A stretch of 64,000 bases of DNA from an uncultured Clostridia bacterium (lineage in GTDB: Bacteria; Bacillota; Clostridia; Christensenellales; QALW01). Made by a program: the position numbers and the translations under genes. The notes beneath the pieces were generated by a model that made no database searches, was not told the DNA's origin, and worked only from the letters and a program-made list of their open reading frames with translations. Shown one piece after another: positions 17,170 through 25,392 of the stretch (its first letter is position 1; each line of letters starts with the position of its first letter). The stretch covers positions 41,279 through 105,278 of the forward strand of contig CAKSKV010000005.1 in NCBI GenBank assembly GCA_934465535.1, in the 5' to 3' direction.

Positions 17170-17361
17170 TCAGTCGTCCTGCCCGCTGTCGGCATCGGCA
17201 TATTCGTCAAGGATAACATCGGTAATTTCGATTTCGGCATAATCTCTGTTGTCCTCAATGCATTTGCCGCAGTTATCGCATATTTTTGACGGATCAAGGT
17301 CGCATCTGCTGCATTCCCCGCACTCGGTGCAGGTGCGGTCATATAAAACGCACTGCCTCAT
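17170..17361 (-). CDS. small Cys-rich protein (zinc- or Fe-S-binding), unknown
   Basis: The 63-residue protein begins MRQCVLYDRTCTECGECSRC and goes on with SKICDNCGKC, giving seven to eight Cys in CxxC spacing followed by an acidic tail (DEYADADSGQDD). It overlaps the DUF1292 stop by four bases, so it belongs to the ireB-ruvX-DUF1292 operon. The pattern suggests a small metal-binding protein. The conserved operon position seen in Clostridia supports it being a real gene. The function is unknown. Confidence 0.75.
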   Translation of the reverse strand: MRQCVLYDRTCTECGECSRCDLDPSKICDNCGKCIEDNRDYAEIEITDVILDEYADADSGQDD

Positions 17362-17687
17362 TGCTCTTCCCCGTCCTGCATATCAGTGTCTTCTTCGCCG
17401 TCATCGTTATCGTTATAGCCGTTTTCCTCCATGAAAACATCGTAAAGCTCGTTTAACAGCACCTCGTTTGTAACGCTGTTGAAGATGATATCCTGATAGG
17501 TCTCCTCATACTCGGTAATGTAGAGCTCCTGCTCGTCATCGTCCTGCTGATCGCTGCGAACGAAATATACATAGGTATGTCCGTCGTAATCAATTATGTC
17601 CATCAGGGTATAATCCACGGCGTTGCCGTCGTCATCCCTGAGCGTAAGAACCATTCCCTTATGTACGGGTTTATTCTTATCCAGCAT
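17358..17687 (-). CDS. DUF1292 family protein
   Basis: The protein has about 109 residues. It has the DUF1292 strand pattern LTLRDDDGNAVDYTLMDIID with YVYFVRSDQQDD, and is highly acidic at the C-terminus (NDNDDGEEDTDMQDGEE). A TTG start eight codons upstream would overlap ruvX, but GGAGG sits 8 bases ahead of the ATG at 17685-17687, which I prefer. The order ireB-ruvX-DUF1292 is classic for Firmicutes. No biochemical function is known. Confidence 0.88.
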   Translation of the reverse strand: MLDKNKPVHKGMVLTLRDDDGNAVDYTLMDIIDYDGHTYVYFVRSDQQDDDEQELYITEYEETYQDIIFNSVTNEVLLNELYDVFMEENGYNDNDDGEEDTDMQDGEEQ

Positions 17688-17688
17688 T

Positions 17689-18108
17689 TTATGTTCCTCC
17701 GTTTGCGTCAAGAAAATTTTGCAGAATAATCTGCGCTGCCAGCTTGTCTATATTCTGTTTGCGTTTTTTTCTGGACAGATCAGCCTCAAGCATATAGGTT
17801 TCCGCCGCCACGGATGTTAAGCGCTCGTCAAAATACAGTATTTCAAAACCAAGCTCCCGCAGTTTTTTAAGCAATATCTCGTTTTTTGCGGCCTGCTCAT
17901 GCTCGCCGCCGTCAAGGTGCGACGGCAGCCCGGCAACGATCGTCTGCGCGCCGTAGGCGCGTGCCAGGGAAGCAATATGCTCCGCGTCGGCCGCTATGTT
18001 TATTCTTGTGTAGGTTTCCAGCCCGTTTGCGAGAAAACCGGTTGCAGAGGCCGCAATGCCTATTCTGCGATCTCCGATATCAAGGCCTATAAAAGCTTTA
18101 TTCTTCAT
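17689..18108 (-). CDS. ruvX: Holliday junction resolvase-like protein RuvX (YqgF)
   Basis: The RNase-H-fold protein of about 139 residues has FIGLDIGDRRIGIAASA at the N-terminus, TIVAGLPSHLDGGEHEQA (about residues 56-73) and LYFDERLTSVAAETYM (about 96-111), which gives the conserved Asp/Glu active-site set. YqgF proteins process pre-16S rRNA ends and are proposed resolvases. Two ATGs lie six bases apart; both overlap the end of ireB, and the second (18106-18108) has the better GGGA spacing. Confidence 0.93.
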   Translation of the reverse strand: MKNKAFIGLDIGDRRIGIAASATGFLANGLETYTRINIAADAEHIASLARAYGAQTIVAGLPSHLDGGEHEQAAKNEILLKKLRELGFEILYFDERLTSVAAETYMLEADLSRKKRKQNIDKLAAQIILQNFLDANGGT

Positions 18109-18364
18109 CGGCATTCCCGCAGTTGTTTTTAAGATAAAAATCCACCAGCTCCTCCAGAAGCTCGTTGCGGTCTATACGCCGTATCAGGGAGCGGGCGTTA
18201 TTATAGCCGGTGATATATGTCGGATCGCCCGATATCATATATCCGACTATCTGATTTACCGGATCGTACCCTTTGTCCGAAAGCGCACGGTATACTACGG
18301 ACAGTATCCTGTTGATCTCGGCGTTATCTCTGCTTCTCTCAAATTGTACGGTATCCTGATTCAA
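18098..18364 (-). CDS. ireB: IreB family regulatory phosphoprotein (DUF965)
   Basis: The 88-residue IreB protein has the diagnostic RALSDKGYDPVNQIVGYMIS (about residues 27-46) and GDPTYITGYNNARSLIRRID, with a Thr near the N-terminus where relatives are phosphorylated by an IreK/PrkC-type kinase. It links cell-wall stress signalling to metabolism in enterococci. The start is a TTG after GAAGGA. The commonly adjacent alaS is absent here. Confidence 0.93.
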   Translation of the reverse strand: MNQDTVQFERSRDNAEINRILSVVYRALSDKGYDPVNQIVGYMISGDPTYITGYNNARSLIRRIDRNELLEELVDFYLKNNCGNADEE

Positions 18365-18487
18365 GCGATCACATCCTTCGTAATTTTTATAATATTATAA
18401 AACAAAAGCCGATAAATAGCAATATAAATAGAATAAAAATGTGCGGCGTGCCGCAATATCGGACGCCGCGCACTTCATTGCAGCCGA

Positions 18488-18640
18488 TTACAGCCCGATT
18501 TTGTGAGCGCAGGACATTATTTTGCGCTGCGCCATCCGGCAGGCTCTTTTTACCTTAGGGCAATTTGCCGCCGCCATTGCCGCAGCACCCGCCGCAGCGC
18601 CCATAGCCGCACCCATCATCATAAAGCCGATAGATTTCAT
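18488..18640 (-). CDS. small YtxH-like hydrophobic protein
   Basis: The 50-residue protein starts MKSIGFMMMGAAMGAAAGAA. It has one Ala/Gly-rich membrane segment and a basic Cys-containing tail (CPKVKRACRMAQRKIMSCAHK). GGAGGTG lies ahead of the ATG at 18638-18640, which supports translation. Similar small Ala-rich membrane proteins are common in Clostridia. The function is unknown. Confidence 0.6.
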   Translation of the reverse strand: MKSIGFMMMGAAMGAAAGAAAMAAANCPKVKRACRMAQRKIMSCAHKIGL

Positions 18641-18769
18641 TTCTTCACCTCCAAGCGTGCTTATTATTTGCAATTGTGCGTCTTTAATGTATTTTTTGCG
18701 CTTTTATTCCTTTATCTTTTTGATTTTTTCCGTGCCGCCGATGCAAAGCCCGACTGTACAAAAGATGCA

Positions 18770-18810
18770 GAACAAAAAAGACTCCGCCCGTTCAAAGCGA
18801 AGTCTTTGCG
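18770..18810 (-). terminator. terminator of the solute-binding lipoprotein gene
   Basis: AAAGACTCCGC and GCGAAGTCTTT pair over 11 bp with one mismatch. On the reverse strand a TTTTTT run follows. It lies about 35 bases after the stop at 18842. Confidence 0.7.
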
Positions 18811-18841
18811 CTTGTTTATATGCTTTTATTTTGCGCCGCGC

Positions 18842-19813
18842 TTACCACAGCTCGCCGGCGGTTATTTTTTCAAATTCCGGAGCTGTCTGTATGATTCCGG
18901 CCTGAGTTATGATATCTATGAGGCGGTCATAATCCTCTTTTTTCATTTTTATATCCGTATTCCACACATCAATGCCCTTATACCTCTGCACTACCGCAAG
19001 CAGCAGCTGCTCATCGCTGTCGGGGAAGCTGCTCTTTATTGCCTGCACCACTTTTTCAGGCGATGAATCCCGCACGAATTCCTGCCCTTTTTTAAGAGCT
19101 GCAAGAAATGCCTTTACGGTGCCGTCGTTTTTGCTTATATAGCTGTCAAGGCAGGCAAAGCAGGTATAGGGCACATCGCCGCTTGCCTCCCCTATGCTTG
19201 CAACTATATACCCCTGCCCCGCCATTTCCATAGTGGAGGCAACGGGCTCGAACAGCGCCACATAATCGTCGCTGCCCCCCATGAACGCGCCGCCCATAAG
19301 ATCAAAGGATACATCGGTTCGAACCGTTGCGTCCTCCCCCGGAAGCACGCCGTTTTTGCGCATGGCGTATTCCAGCATCATCTGCGGCATGCCGCCCTTA
19401 CGCCCGCCGATTATGCTTTTGCCGCGCAGGCTGTCCCATGTAAAGCTATCGTCTTTTTCCTTACCCAGCAGGAACGATCCGTCCTTTCTTGTAAGCTGGG
19501 CGATTATTTTCGCATAGTTCTCTCTTCCTTCGTTAAGAACATATACCGCCGTTTCCGGCCCCAGAAGCGCAAACTGTGCCTGCCCTGACAGCAGCGCCGT
19601 CATGCTCTTATCGCTGCCCCCGCCGTTTACAAGCTCTATTTCCAGCCCTTCATTGCGGAAATAGCCAAGATTTACCGCCGCATAAAACGGCGCATAGAAA
19701 ACCGAGTGAGTTACCTCATTTACCGTGATCTTTACGCTGTCTGACGGTGCGCAGGCGCCCAGACACAGGCAGAACACCAGCATGGGAATTATCAGATACA
19801 CAAGCTTTTTCAA
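18842..19813 (-). CDS. ABC transporter substrate-binding lipoprotein (NMT1/SsuA-like), orphan
   Basis: The 323-residue protein has a signal sequence and the lipobox LGAC near residue 22, so it is membrane-tethered. It has the NMT1/SsuA-type start of the mature domain (HSVFYAPFYAAVNLGYFRNEGLEIELVNGGG with GQAQFALLGPETAVYV). This family binds sulfonates, nitrate, taurine or pyrimidine precursors. No permease or ATPase gene is adjacent, so its transporter must be elsewhere or shared. The start is TTG after AGGAGGG; the nearby ATG reads straight into a stop. No TPP riboswitch pattern is seen upstream. Confidence 0.88.
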   Translation of the reverse strand: MKKLVYLIIPMLVFCLCLGACAPSDSVKITVNEVTHSVFYAPFYAAVNLGYFRNEGLEIELVNGGGSDKSMTALLSGQAQFALLGPETAVYVLNEGRENYAKIIAQLTRKDGSFLLGKEKDDSFTWDSLRGKSIIGGRKGGMPQMMLEYAMRKNGVLPGEDATVRTDVSFDLMGGAFMGGSDDYVALFEPVASTMEMAGQGYIVASIGEASGDVPYTCFACLDSYISKNDGTVKAFLAALKKGQEFVRDSSPEKVVQAIKSSFPDSDEQLLLAVVQRYKGIDVWNTDIKMKKEDYDRLIDIITQAGIIQTAPEFEKITAGELW

Positions 19814-19885
19814 TACATATCCCTCCTGTTTTTTATACTATCATTCTATGTCTGTTCGATTTTTTTGTTAAAACTAAAAAATCGA

Positions 19886-19914
19886 TAGACAAAGATCACG
19901 ATACGGAGTATAAT
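19886..19914 (+). promoter_or_regulatory. promoter of the tRNA-Thr/tRNA-Pro operon
   Basis: TAGACA (19886-19891), a 17-base spacer and a perfect TATAAT (19909-19914) lie 37 bases ahead of tRNA-Thr. Confidence 0.75.
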
Positions 19915-19951
19915 ATGCAAGTCATCAAAGGCAGCCTATGCATTGCTGCGT

Positions 19952-20027
19952 GCCAATATAGCTCAGCTGGTAGAGCAGCAGTTTCGTAAACTGCAGGTCA
20001 AGGGTTCGAGTCCCTTTATTGGCTCCA
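19952..20027 (+). tRNA. tRNA-Thr (anticodon CGU)
   Basis: The 76-base cloverleaf has acceptor GCCAAUA pairing with UAUUGGC, D-loop AGCUCAGCUGGUAGAGC, anticodon loop UUCGUAA, T-loop GGUUCGAGUCC and an encoded CCA. Confidence 0.95.
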
Positions 20028-20032
20028 TATTT

Positions 20033-20109
20033 CGAGGTGTGGCTCAGTTTGGTAGAGCGCTGCGTTCGGGACGCAGAGGTCGCAGGTTCAAATCCTGTCA
20101 CCTCGACCA
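20033..20109 (+). tRNA. tRNA-Pro (anticodon CGG)
   Basis: The 77-base cloverleaf has acceptor CGAGGUG pairing with CACCUCG, anticodon loop UUCGGGA, T-loop GGUUCAAAUCC and an encoded CCA. It is five bases behind tRNA-Thr, so both are in one transcript. Confidence 0.95.
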
Positions 20110-20110
20110 T

Positions 20111-20208
20111 ATCGAGTGTTCATAACGGATTTGAGGGTTTGGTATGGACACTCGATTTCTTTTTGTGCCTCTTTGTATGTATGAGCAGGGGTCGTCCTGC
20201 TCTTTTTT
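20111..20208 (+). terminator. tandem terminators after tRNA-Pro
   Basis: The first hairpin pairs ATCGAGTGTTCAT with ATGGACACTCGAT (20111-20155) and is followed by a T-rich stretch. The second pairs GAGCAGG with CCTGCTC (20183-20202) and is followed by six T's. Confidence 0.8.
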
Positions 20209-20209
20209 G

Positions 20210-20905
20210 TTATGCCGATTGTGCGTTCGGAACATATTCTACGGCAACGCCCTTGCGGGTTTCTTCTCGGTAGTTGTGTCTGTTCCAAAGACTCGGCAGT
20301 TCCAGATACCCCACAAACTTATAGTGTATCTTTATCATTTGTTTGCGGTTTTTGCCCGTCCCGGTCACTTCGTACACATCTATGCGGTCAATGAGTTCCC
20401 GCAGCAGCGGTGCAGTCAGCTTATCCATCTGCATAAATTTCCGAACGGCGGCAATGAATTTCTCTTTTCCAAGCTGCATTTCATCCACCTCCGACAGGCG
20501 TTTACGATATGCGGAGATTTTCTCTTTCAATTCCAACCGTTCCGTCTCGTACTTACCCGAAAACCGCATAAACATCTCGTCGCTCAGCTTGCCCGATACA
20601 TTGTCCTCATAGCACTTAATGCACAGCTCCGCTACCTGTTCACTGCGAACAATACACTTTTGCAGCTCGCCCTCAATGTGTTTTTTCTCTTTGAGAATAT
20701 CTGCATTGGTTTTATCGGCAAGCAGCATAGCAAAACTTTCTTCGTCATCACACAGACATTTGGATAAGCGGCGAAGTTCCAGCATTACCACCTGCTCAAT
20801 AGCGTCGGCTCTGAGGTAATGGGTTGAGCTGCAAGTTCCTCGGTTGCCGTGATAATTGCCGCACATAAAGAACGGTATATCTTCCTTGTCGTGCTTGGTT
20901 TCCCT
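20210..20905 (-). pseudogene. truncated large serine recombinase (C-terminal fragment)
   Basis: The open frame holds only the C-terminal part of a resolvase/integrase of the large serine family. It has a remnant of the zinc ribbon (FFMCGNYHGNRGTCSS), a long coiled coil (about residues 60-150) with LGKEKFIAAVRKFM, and a DUF4368-like end (LTAPLLRELIDRIDVYE). The frame is closed upstream by TAA at 20906-20908. The catalytic resolvase domain is missing and not found in the next kilobase. It is pressed against the tRNA-Pro terminators and is likely the scar of an integrated element. Confidence 0.85.
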
Positions 20906-20927
20906 TTAAGAATCAAGCGCAAAAAAC

Positions 20928-20962
20928 AAAGACTGAAGGCTTACAATGCTTCAGTCTTTATT
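20928..20962. terminator. bidirectional hairpin terminator
   Basis: AAAGACTGAAG and CTTCAGTCTTT form a perfect 11-bp stem with A/T tracts on both sides. It separates the surface-protein gene from the recombinase remnant on the reverse strand. Confidence 0.75.
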
Positions 20963-21092
20963 TGCTTTTCAAAAACTTTTGAACCGCTTTTCTCTTCTTA
21001 TGCCTGTCCGAAATTCCCGGCAGGCTTTAAGGATAAAAGCAAGAGCGGCTTTGCAAAGCGCCGGTTACCGCCGATATTTCAACGGAATTCCG

Positions 21093-24074
21093 TTACCGCC
21101 GTATCAATGCGGCCCTTCTGTGCTTTACTGCAAGCGCAGTGCAGGCTCCCCCGCTTATAAATGCAAGCGCTGCAAGCAGCAGGAAGCCGTTGCTGTCGGC
21201 CGTATCCTTCTGCGGCTCCGACGGTCTTTTTTCCAGAGCGGCAATGGCGTCCTCAATAGCCTTTGCCATAGCGTCCACCTCTGCCTGCTCATCAATATTT
21301 TTGCCGCGCACTACTGCATTTATTGCAGCCTCAACCGCCGAAAAGTCCTCGTAGTCGTCCTTATTCAATGCATTTGCCTTGGCAATAGCGGCATCGACCT
21401 TGCTGTAATCCGCAGGCTGCACGGCAAATTCTACGGGTTTGTCACTGTCAATTTGAATATAAGTATCGCTGCCGTCCTCATTGGTGTAGCCGCTTCCCCT
21501 GACCCCGCCGGTAAGGCTGAGTGTTTCTGCCTTGATTACCGTATTTCCGGCGCAGCCGGCATCAAATTTCACGGTGCCGCCACTGAACGAGGCAGTACCG
21601 CCGGGTATTCTTATCAAAGGCTGAACATAATCGTCGCTATACCAACTCGCCGGAAACGCAATGGGTGTATATTCCCCCCAATCCCACGCCGCATCAAGCA
21701 CTCCGCCGTTTACTGTAAGATTTTCGCAGTATATGGCATGAGATGCGTACATTACATCGCTCCTATTCGGATACATATGCACCGCCTCGCGCACCGTCAA
21801 GCTGCCGCTTTGAAGCAAAACGGTGTCGGCGTTGATGCGGCCGCTCACCACCGTGCCGACAGACACGGTAAGCTTATTCGGGCCGTAAATATGACTTGCC
21901 GTTACCTTACCGCCGGTAACCGAAAACACCGCCTGCCCCTCTTTGGCATGATAGCTGTCCATATATATACCGCCGTCGCACTCAAATTCACCGCCGCTTA
22001 CCTCAATGTTTCCGTTTGCCGTGGCAAACATGTTTTTTGTAATCGTGACGGCACTGGCAACATCATTTGTACCCAAAACGCTTATCTTTCCGCCGGAAAG
22101 CTTCAGATCACCATCGGAAATGTTGATGGCGCCGCTTGCCGTGGCGGAAACAAAGGCGCTGTCTTTAACGGTAAGATTACCCGAAATTATATATATGCCG
22201 AAACTAAAGCCTATATCCGGAAGGGTTTCGGCAATCAATTTGCCGTTGCCGGAAACCGTAATATCGCCGTGATAGATATCCACACCCTCTGAAAAAGACT
22301 CCCTAATATCATTCGGATCCTCGGTATCATAGGACTCGCCGCCGATGGCGGTGAGTGTGCTGCCCGAAACGAACAGGCTGTGCCTTTCCGAAAGCTTAAC
22401 ACCGAGAGAAAATGCGACATCGCCGCCGGACGCTTTACCGCCCTGCGCGGTAGTTGCTCCGCCATTTACGGTAAGGTCGCCTTCCGCATAAAGACCAACC
22501 GAATATGTCCATGCATCGCCGCTGTTAATATGCTCACCGGAGTTTACATAAAGCTTGCCAGTGCCCTCTGTTTCGCCCTGTATGGTCAGCGCCCCTGCAG
22601 CATAAATGCCGTAAATATAAATTTCGTTTTTATAAGTACCGTCCTGCGCTGCCGCAGCTCCGCCGCCGATGATTCGGTTTTCCGTGCCGTCCGCCAAGAT
22701 AATTGTTGCGCCATCGGGCAGCTTTACCGCGGTCGCTGCCGTAGTGGCAAAATGAATACCTTTCAGTGTAAGAGTTTTGGTGCCGTTGTCCCAAACTGAG
22801 TCTGCCGCCCCGGTCTTGGCGCTGTTCAGCAGGGCGATTGCCGCAGCTCCGCCGTCCGAAGCGGTAAAGTCCGCAGTTTTGTCGAATACCTTTACCCACT
22901 TGGCCGTCAGCGTAATATTGCCTGTTACGGGGGCGGTGAAGTCATATGCTGTATCGCCGTTGTACCAGCCGAGAAATACACAGCCGTCCTTGGCGGGGTC
23001 AATGGGCTTTTGTGCCGTAATGCCGCTTTGCAAAATCTGTTTTGCATACTCGGCGTCACTGTTTTTATATGTAACGGCAATCCCGTCGATCTTGCCGCCG
23101 TTTTTATTCGTTATACCGTCGTAGAATACACCGCCGATGATCATACCGCCGATGTTGGTTACCTCTTTTGTAAAAGTTCCCCCGGTGATCTTGCCGCAAT
23201 TTATCGCCGTGCCGTTGTAAAAACCACCATCGATGATGCTGCCGCTATTAACATACATAGCGTCTGAATCAAATCCTTCAGCCCTGCAGCCGTTGATCTT
23301 CACATCGCCGCTGATATGGAGAACTCCGCTGTCATAGATGCCGCCGCCGCTCAGATTACCCGCATGTGTTATACTGCATTCCCGAATCTCTGCCGTGCCG
23401 GACAGAGTGGTGGTTCCCTCATTGCAGATACCGCCGCCCATAGCATATGCGCTCAACTGAGCCGCTATCGCCGTGCAGCCCGCGATGCTGCCGCCGGTCA
23501 TGGTGAATGTGCCGTTTTCAGCCACATACACGCCGCCGCCCTGCGCCTGTCTTCTTTCTATCGTGGTCGTACAACCCACAATATTGCCGCCGGCCATGGT
23601 GAATGTGCCGCCGTCATCTACATACACACCGCCGCCGGAGACTATGTCCCCGTTCCTGCTGCCCGTGCCGCCGTAGATAACGCCGCCGTTTACGGTCTTT
23701 GTGCCGGTGGTTCCCCACTTCCACAGGCCATCGTCTTCAGGAGTGAAGTAATATGTAGATGTAAGGTCGCTGTCCTTCAGCGTCAGGTGGCCGCCGTCCT
23801 GAATTGCGATAACACTGCCGCTGCCGGAAATCTCCAGCATATAGCCGTAAATGTCCAGTGTGACAGCGCGGTCAACAATCAGTGTGGAACTGACTGCAAT
23901 ATTGCTTTTCAGTGTGATGATGTTCACGGTATCGTCCGCCAGTGCAGCGAGAATCTCCTCTTCATCATTAACCTTAACCTCTTTAAGCGTCTCACCCTCG
24001 GCAAATACGCTTGTCGGCACAATGCAGAGCACCATACAAAGTGTCAGCAGGATACTGAGTACTCGTTTCTTCAT
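21093..24074 (-). CDS. large secreted surface protein, beta-helix-like with InlB-type repeat
   Basis: The 993-residue protein begins with a clear signal peptide (MKKRVLSILLTLCMVLCIVP to about residue 25). Long stretches rich in Gly, Thr and Asp with short strand repeats (for example GGTFTMAGGNI, ENGTFTMTGGSIAGC) look like a right-handed beta-helix. One Listeria/Bacteroides-type repeat (FLGWYNGDTAYDF ... ITLTAKW) lies near residues 365-390. A helical FIVAR-like module comes near 900-955, and the protein ends with a membrane anchor (LLLAALAFISGGACTALA) and basic tail, without an LPXTG motif. It is probably an adhesin or glycan-binding protein. GGAGGTAAC precedes the ATG. It belongs to the accessory region behind the tRNAs. 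Confidence 0.82.
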   Translation of the reverse strand: MKKRVLSILLTLCMVLCIVPTSVFAEGETLKEVKVNDEEEILAALADDTVNIITLKSNIAVSSTLIVDRAVTLDIYGYMLEISGSGSVIAIQDGGHLTLKDSDLTSTYYFTPEDDGLWKWGTTGTKTVNGGVIYGGTGSRNGDIVSGGGVYVDDGGTFTMAGGNIVGCTTTIERRQAQGGGVYVAENGTFTMTGGSIAGCTAIAAQLSAYAMGGGICNEGTTTLSGTAEIRECSITHAGNLSGGGIYDSGVLHISGDVKINGCRAEGFDSDAMYVNSGSIIDGGFYNGTAINCGKITGGTFTKEVTNIGGMIIGGVFYDGITNKNGGKIDGIAVTYKNSDAEYAKQILQSGITAQKPIDPAKDGCVFLGWYNGDTAYDFTAPVTGNITLTAKWVKVFDKTADFTASDGGAAAIALLNSAKTGAADSVWDNGTKTLTLKGIHFATTAATAVKLPDGATIILADGTENRIIGGGAAAAQDGTYKNEIYIYGIYAAGALTIQGETEGTGKLYVNSGEHINSGDAWTYSVGLYAEGDLTVNGGATTAQGGKASGGDVAFSLGVKLSERHSLFVSGSTLTAIGGESYDTEDPNDIRESFSEGVDIYHGDITVSGNGKLIAETLPDIGFSFGIYIISGNLTVKDSAFVSATASGAINISDGDLKLSGGKISVLGTNDVASAVTITKNMFATANGNIEVSGGEFECDGGIYMDSYHAKEGQAVFSVTGGKVTASHIYGPNKLTVSVGTVVSGRINADTVLLQSGSLTVREAVHMYPNRSDVMYASHAIYCENLTVNGGVLDAAWDWGEYTPIAFPASWYSDDYVQPLIRIPGGTASFSGGTVKFDAGCAGNTVIKAETLSLTGGVRGSGYTNEDGSDTYIQIDSDKPVEFAVQPADYSKVDAAIAKANALNKDDYEDFSAVEAAINAVVRGKNIDEQAEVDAMAKAIEDAIAALEKRPSEPQKDTADSNGFLLLAALAFISGGACTALAVKHRRAALIRR

Positions 24075-24681
24075 TTATGTTACCTCCGTTTATGTACTGT
24101 AAGCGGTATTTATCTGCAAAAGCCATCATTGCTTTTTTACCTCGCGCTGTTTTTACGCCGCAAAGCGCATCAGCCCTTAAACACAGCATATACGCACATG
24201 CGGACGAACAATGAATATCTAAAGCAGCCGCATAAAGAACACTGCAAGCGCTCACTGTTTTTACGCTTCGCCGCTCCTTTGCTAGGCGGTCTGCCGTTTT
24301 TGCATACCGACCGTTCGTTTACCAACAGTATAGCACAGAATGACGGTAGTTTCAAGCGCTGTTTACGAAAAATAAGAAAAAGCAAAGCGGCAGTTATATT
24401 TTTATCACCCTGTCTTACAATACCTCGGAATATCACCGCCCGCTTTTTGCACGCTCCATGCGCCGATTATCCTTATTATAAAATCGGGTATTGACATGCG
24501 CTCATTTGACAAATATAATCAACTTACTGAAAACGCAAACAAATTCTCGCACAAACGCCTATCGGGGATTTCTTTTCCCTTTTGTCGACGAATACGACCT
24601 GCTTTCAATGCGGAAATATCGCCGCCATCTTATGTGATTGATGAATAGCTCATTGAATACAACGAAGGAGTACAGTACAGT
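24075..24681. other. intergenic region ahead of the AT-rich gene pair
   Basis: These 607 bases separate the divergent surface-protein and HEPN-like genes. They hold the promoter at 24491-24519 on the forward strand. Small open frames on both strands here lack ribosome sites and family resemblance. The region may contain decayed DNA from the element that brought the neighbouring genes. Confidence 0.4.
24491..24519 (+). promoter_or_regulatory. consensus sigma-A promoter of the HEPN-like gene
   Basis: A perfect TTGACA (24491-24496), a 17-base spacer and a perfect TATAAT (24514-24519). The next start codon is 163 bases away at 24682, leaving a long untranslated leader. Confidence 0.8.
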
Positions 24682-25173
24682 ATGGGTTTTCAAATTATGC
24701 TTGACCAAGCCAATTGCTTTTATATTTGTGCAAAAATGTGTGAAAATAAGATTGAAAAGTTTAAGGGTCGTTTAGACATATTTGCAACGCCAATGATAAC
24801 CAATTTGTCACTTGCTTGCGAGATATATATAAAAACACTTCTCGATTATTCGAAAAAAAGTATTAAGAAAAATCACAAATTAAATGAATTATTCGAATTA
24901 CTTTCTGTTGATGAGCAAGAGCAAATTCGCACTGCAGTTGAGAATAATTATGGAATCATAATGGATTCTAATGACAAACCGCTTATAGATACTGTTGCAG
25001 ATACCTTTGCAAAATGGCGTTATAGTTATGAATCTTCACATGTGGATTGTGATATTAGCTATTTATTTGCATTAACCGAGGCTGTAAGAAATGTGTGTTG
25101 CGCAAGAATATATAAATTGTCATGGAAAGAATATTGTAAAACTGCAAAAATCACCTCTGATTTATGGGAATAA
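24682..25173 (+). CDS. HEPN-like helical protein, AT-rich, unknown
   Basis: The 163-residue protein is mostly helical. The stretch MITNLSLACEIYIKTLL followed by KKNHKLNELFELL, and later FAKWRYSYESSH, resembles HEPN-type domains (a helix with xxxEIxxKxLL, then a short His-Lys-Leu helix). A classical RxxxxH catalytic motif is not evident. Base composition is far more AT-rich than the chromosomal genes around it, which suggests transfer. GAAGGAG lies 11 bases ahead of the ATG. Many HEPN proteins act in toxin-antitoxin or phage defence systems; here this is inference only. Confidence 0.6.
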   Translation: MGFQIMLDQANCFYICAKMCENKIEKFKGRLDIFATPMITNLSLACEIYIKTLLDYSKKSIKKNHKLNELFELLSVDEQEQIRTAVENNYGIIMDSNDKPLIDTVADTFAKWRYSYESSHVDCDISYLFALTEAVRNVCCARIYKLSWKEYCKTAKITSDLWE

Positions 25174-25376
25174 TCGCTTTTCCTTATTTAACTGATAATC
25201 AAATTAAGAATTATGCAATTGATGAATATCCCTTGTTTGCAACCAAACACAGTAATATTTCGGATGCCAAAATGACATACCAACCGCGAAATTCAGAGAA
25301 AACGGATTACAATTACATATACATCAGTATTCAAAACCAAACTGCGAACACAGTGCAAATTGATAAAGCGGCCTAA
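25164..25376 (+). CDS. small hypothetical protein overlapping the HEPN-like gene
   Basis: The 70-residue frame overlaps the HEPN-like gene by ten bases and shares its AT-rich composition. I do not recognise the protein. The overlap suggests translational coupling and a possible partner role. No separate Shine-Dalgarno site is obvious, so it could be spurious. Confidence 0.35.
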   Translation: MGIIAFPYLTDNQIKNYAIDEYPLFATKHSNISDAKMTYQPRNSEKTDYNYIYISIQNQTANTVQIDKAA

Positions 25377-25392
25377 AAACGGAGGAATAATT

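Noticed and set aside
20946..22292. 448-residue forward frame opposite the surface protein
   Set aside because: Antisense shadow of the surface-protein gene, with no ribosome site, no domain and Cys/Arg-rich noise.
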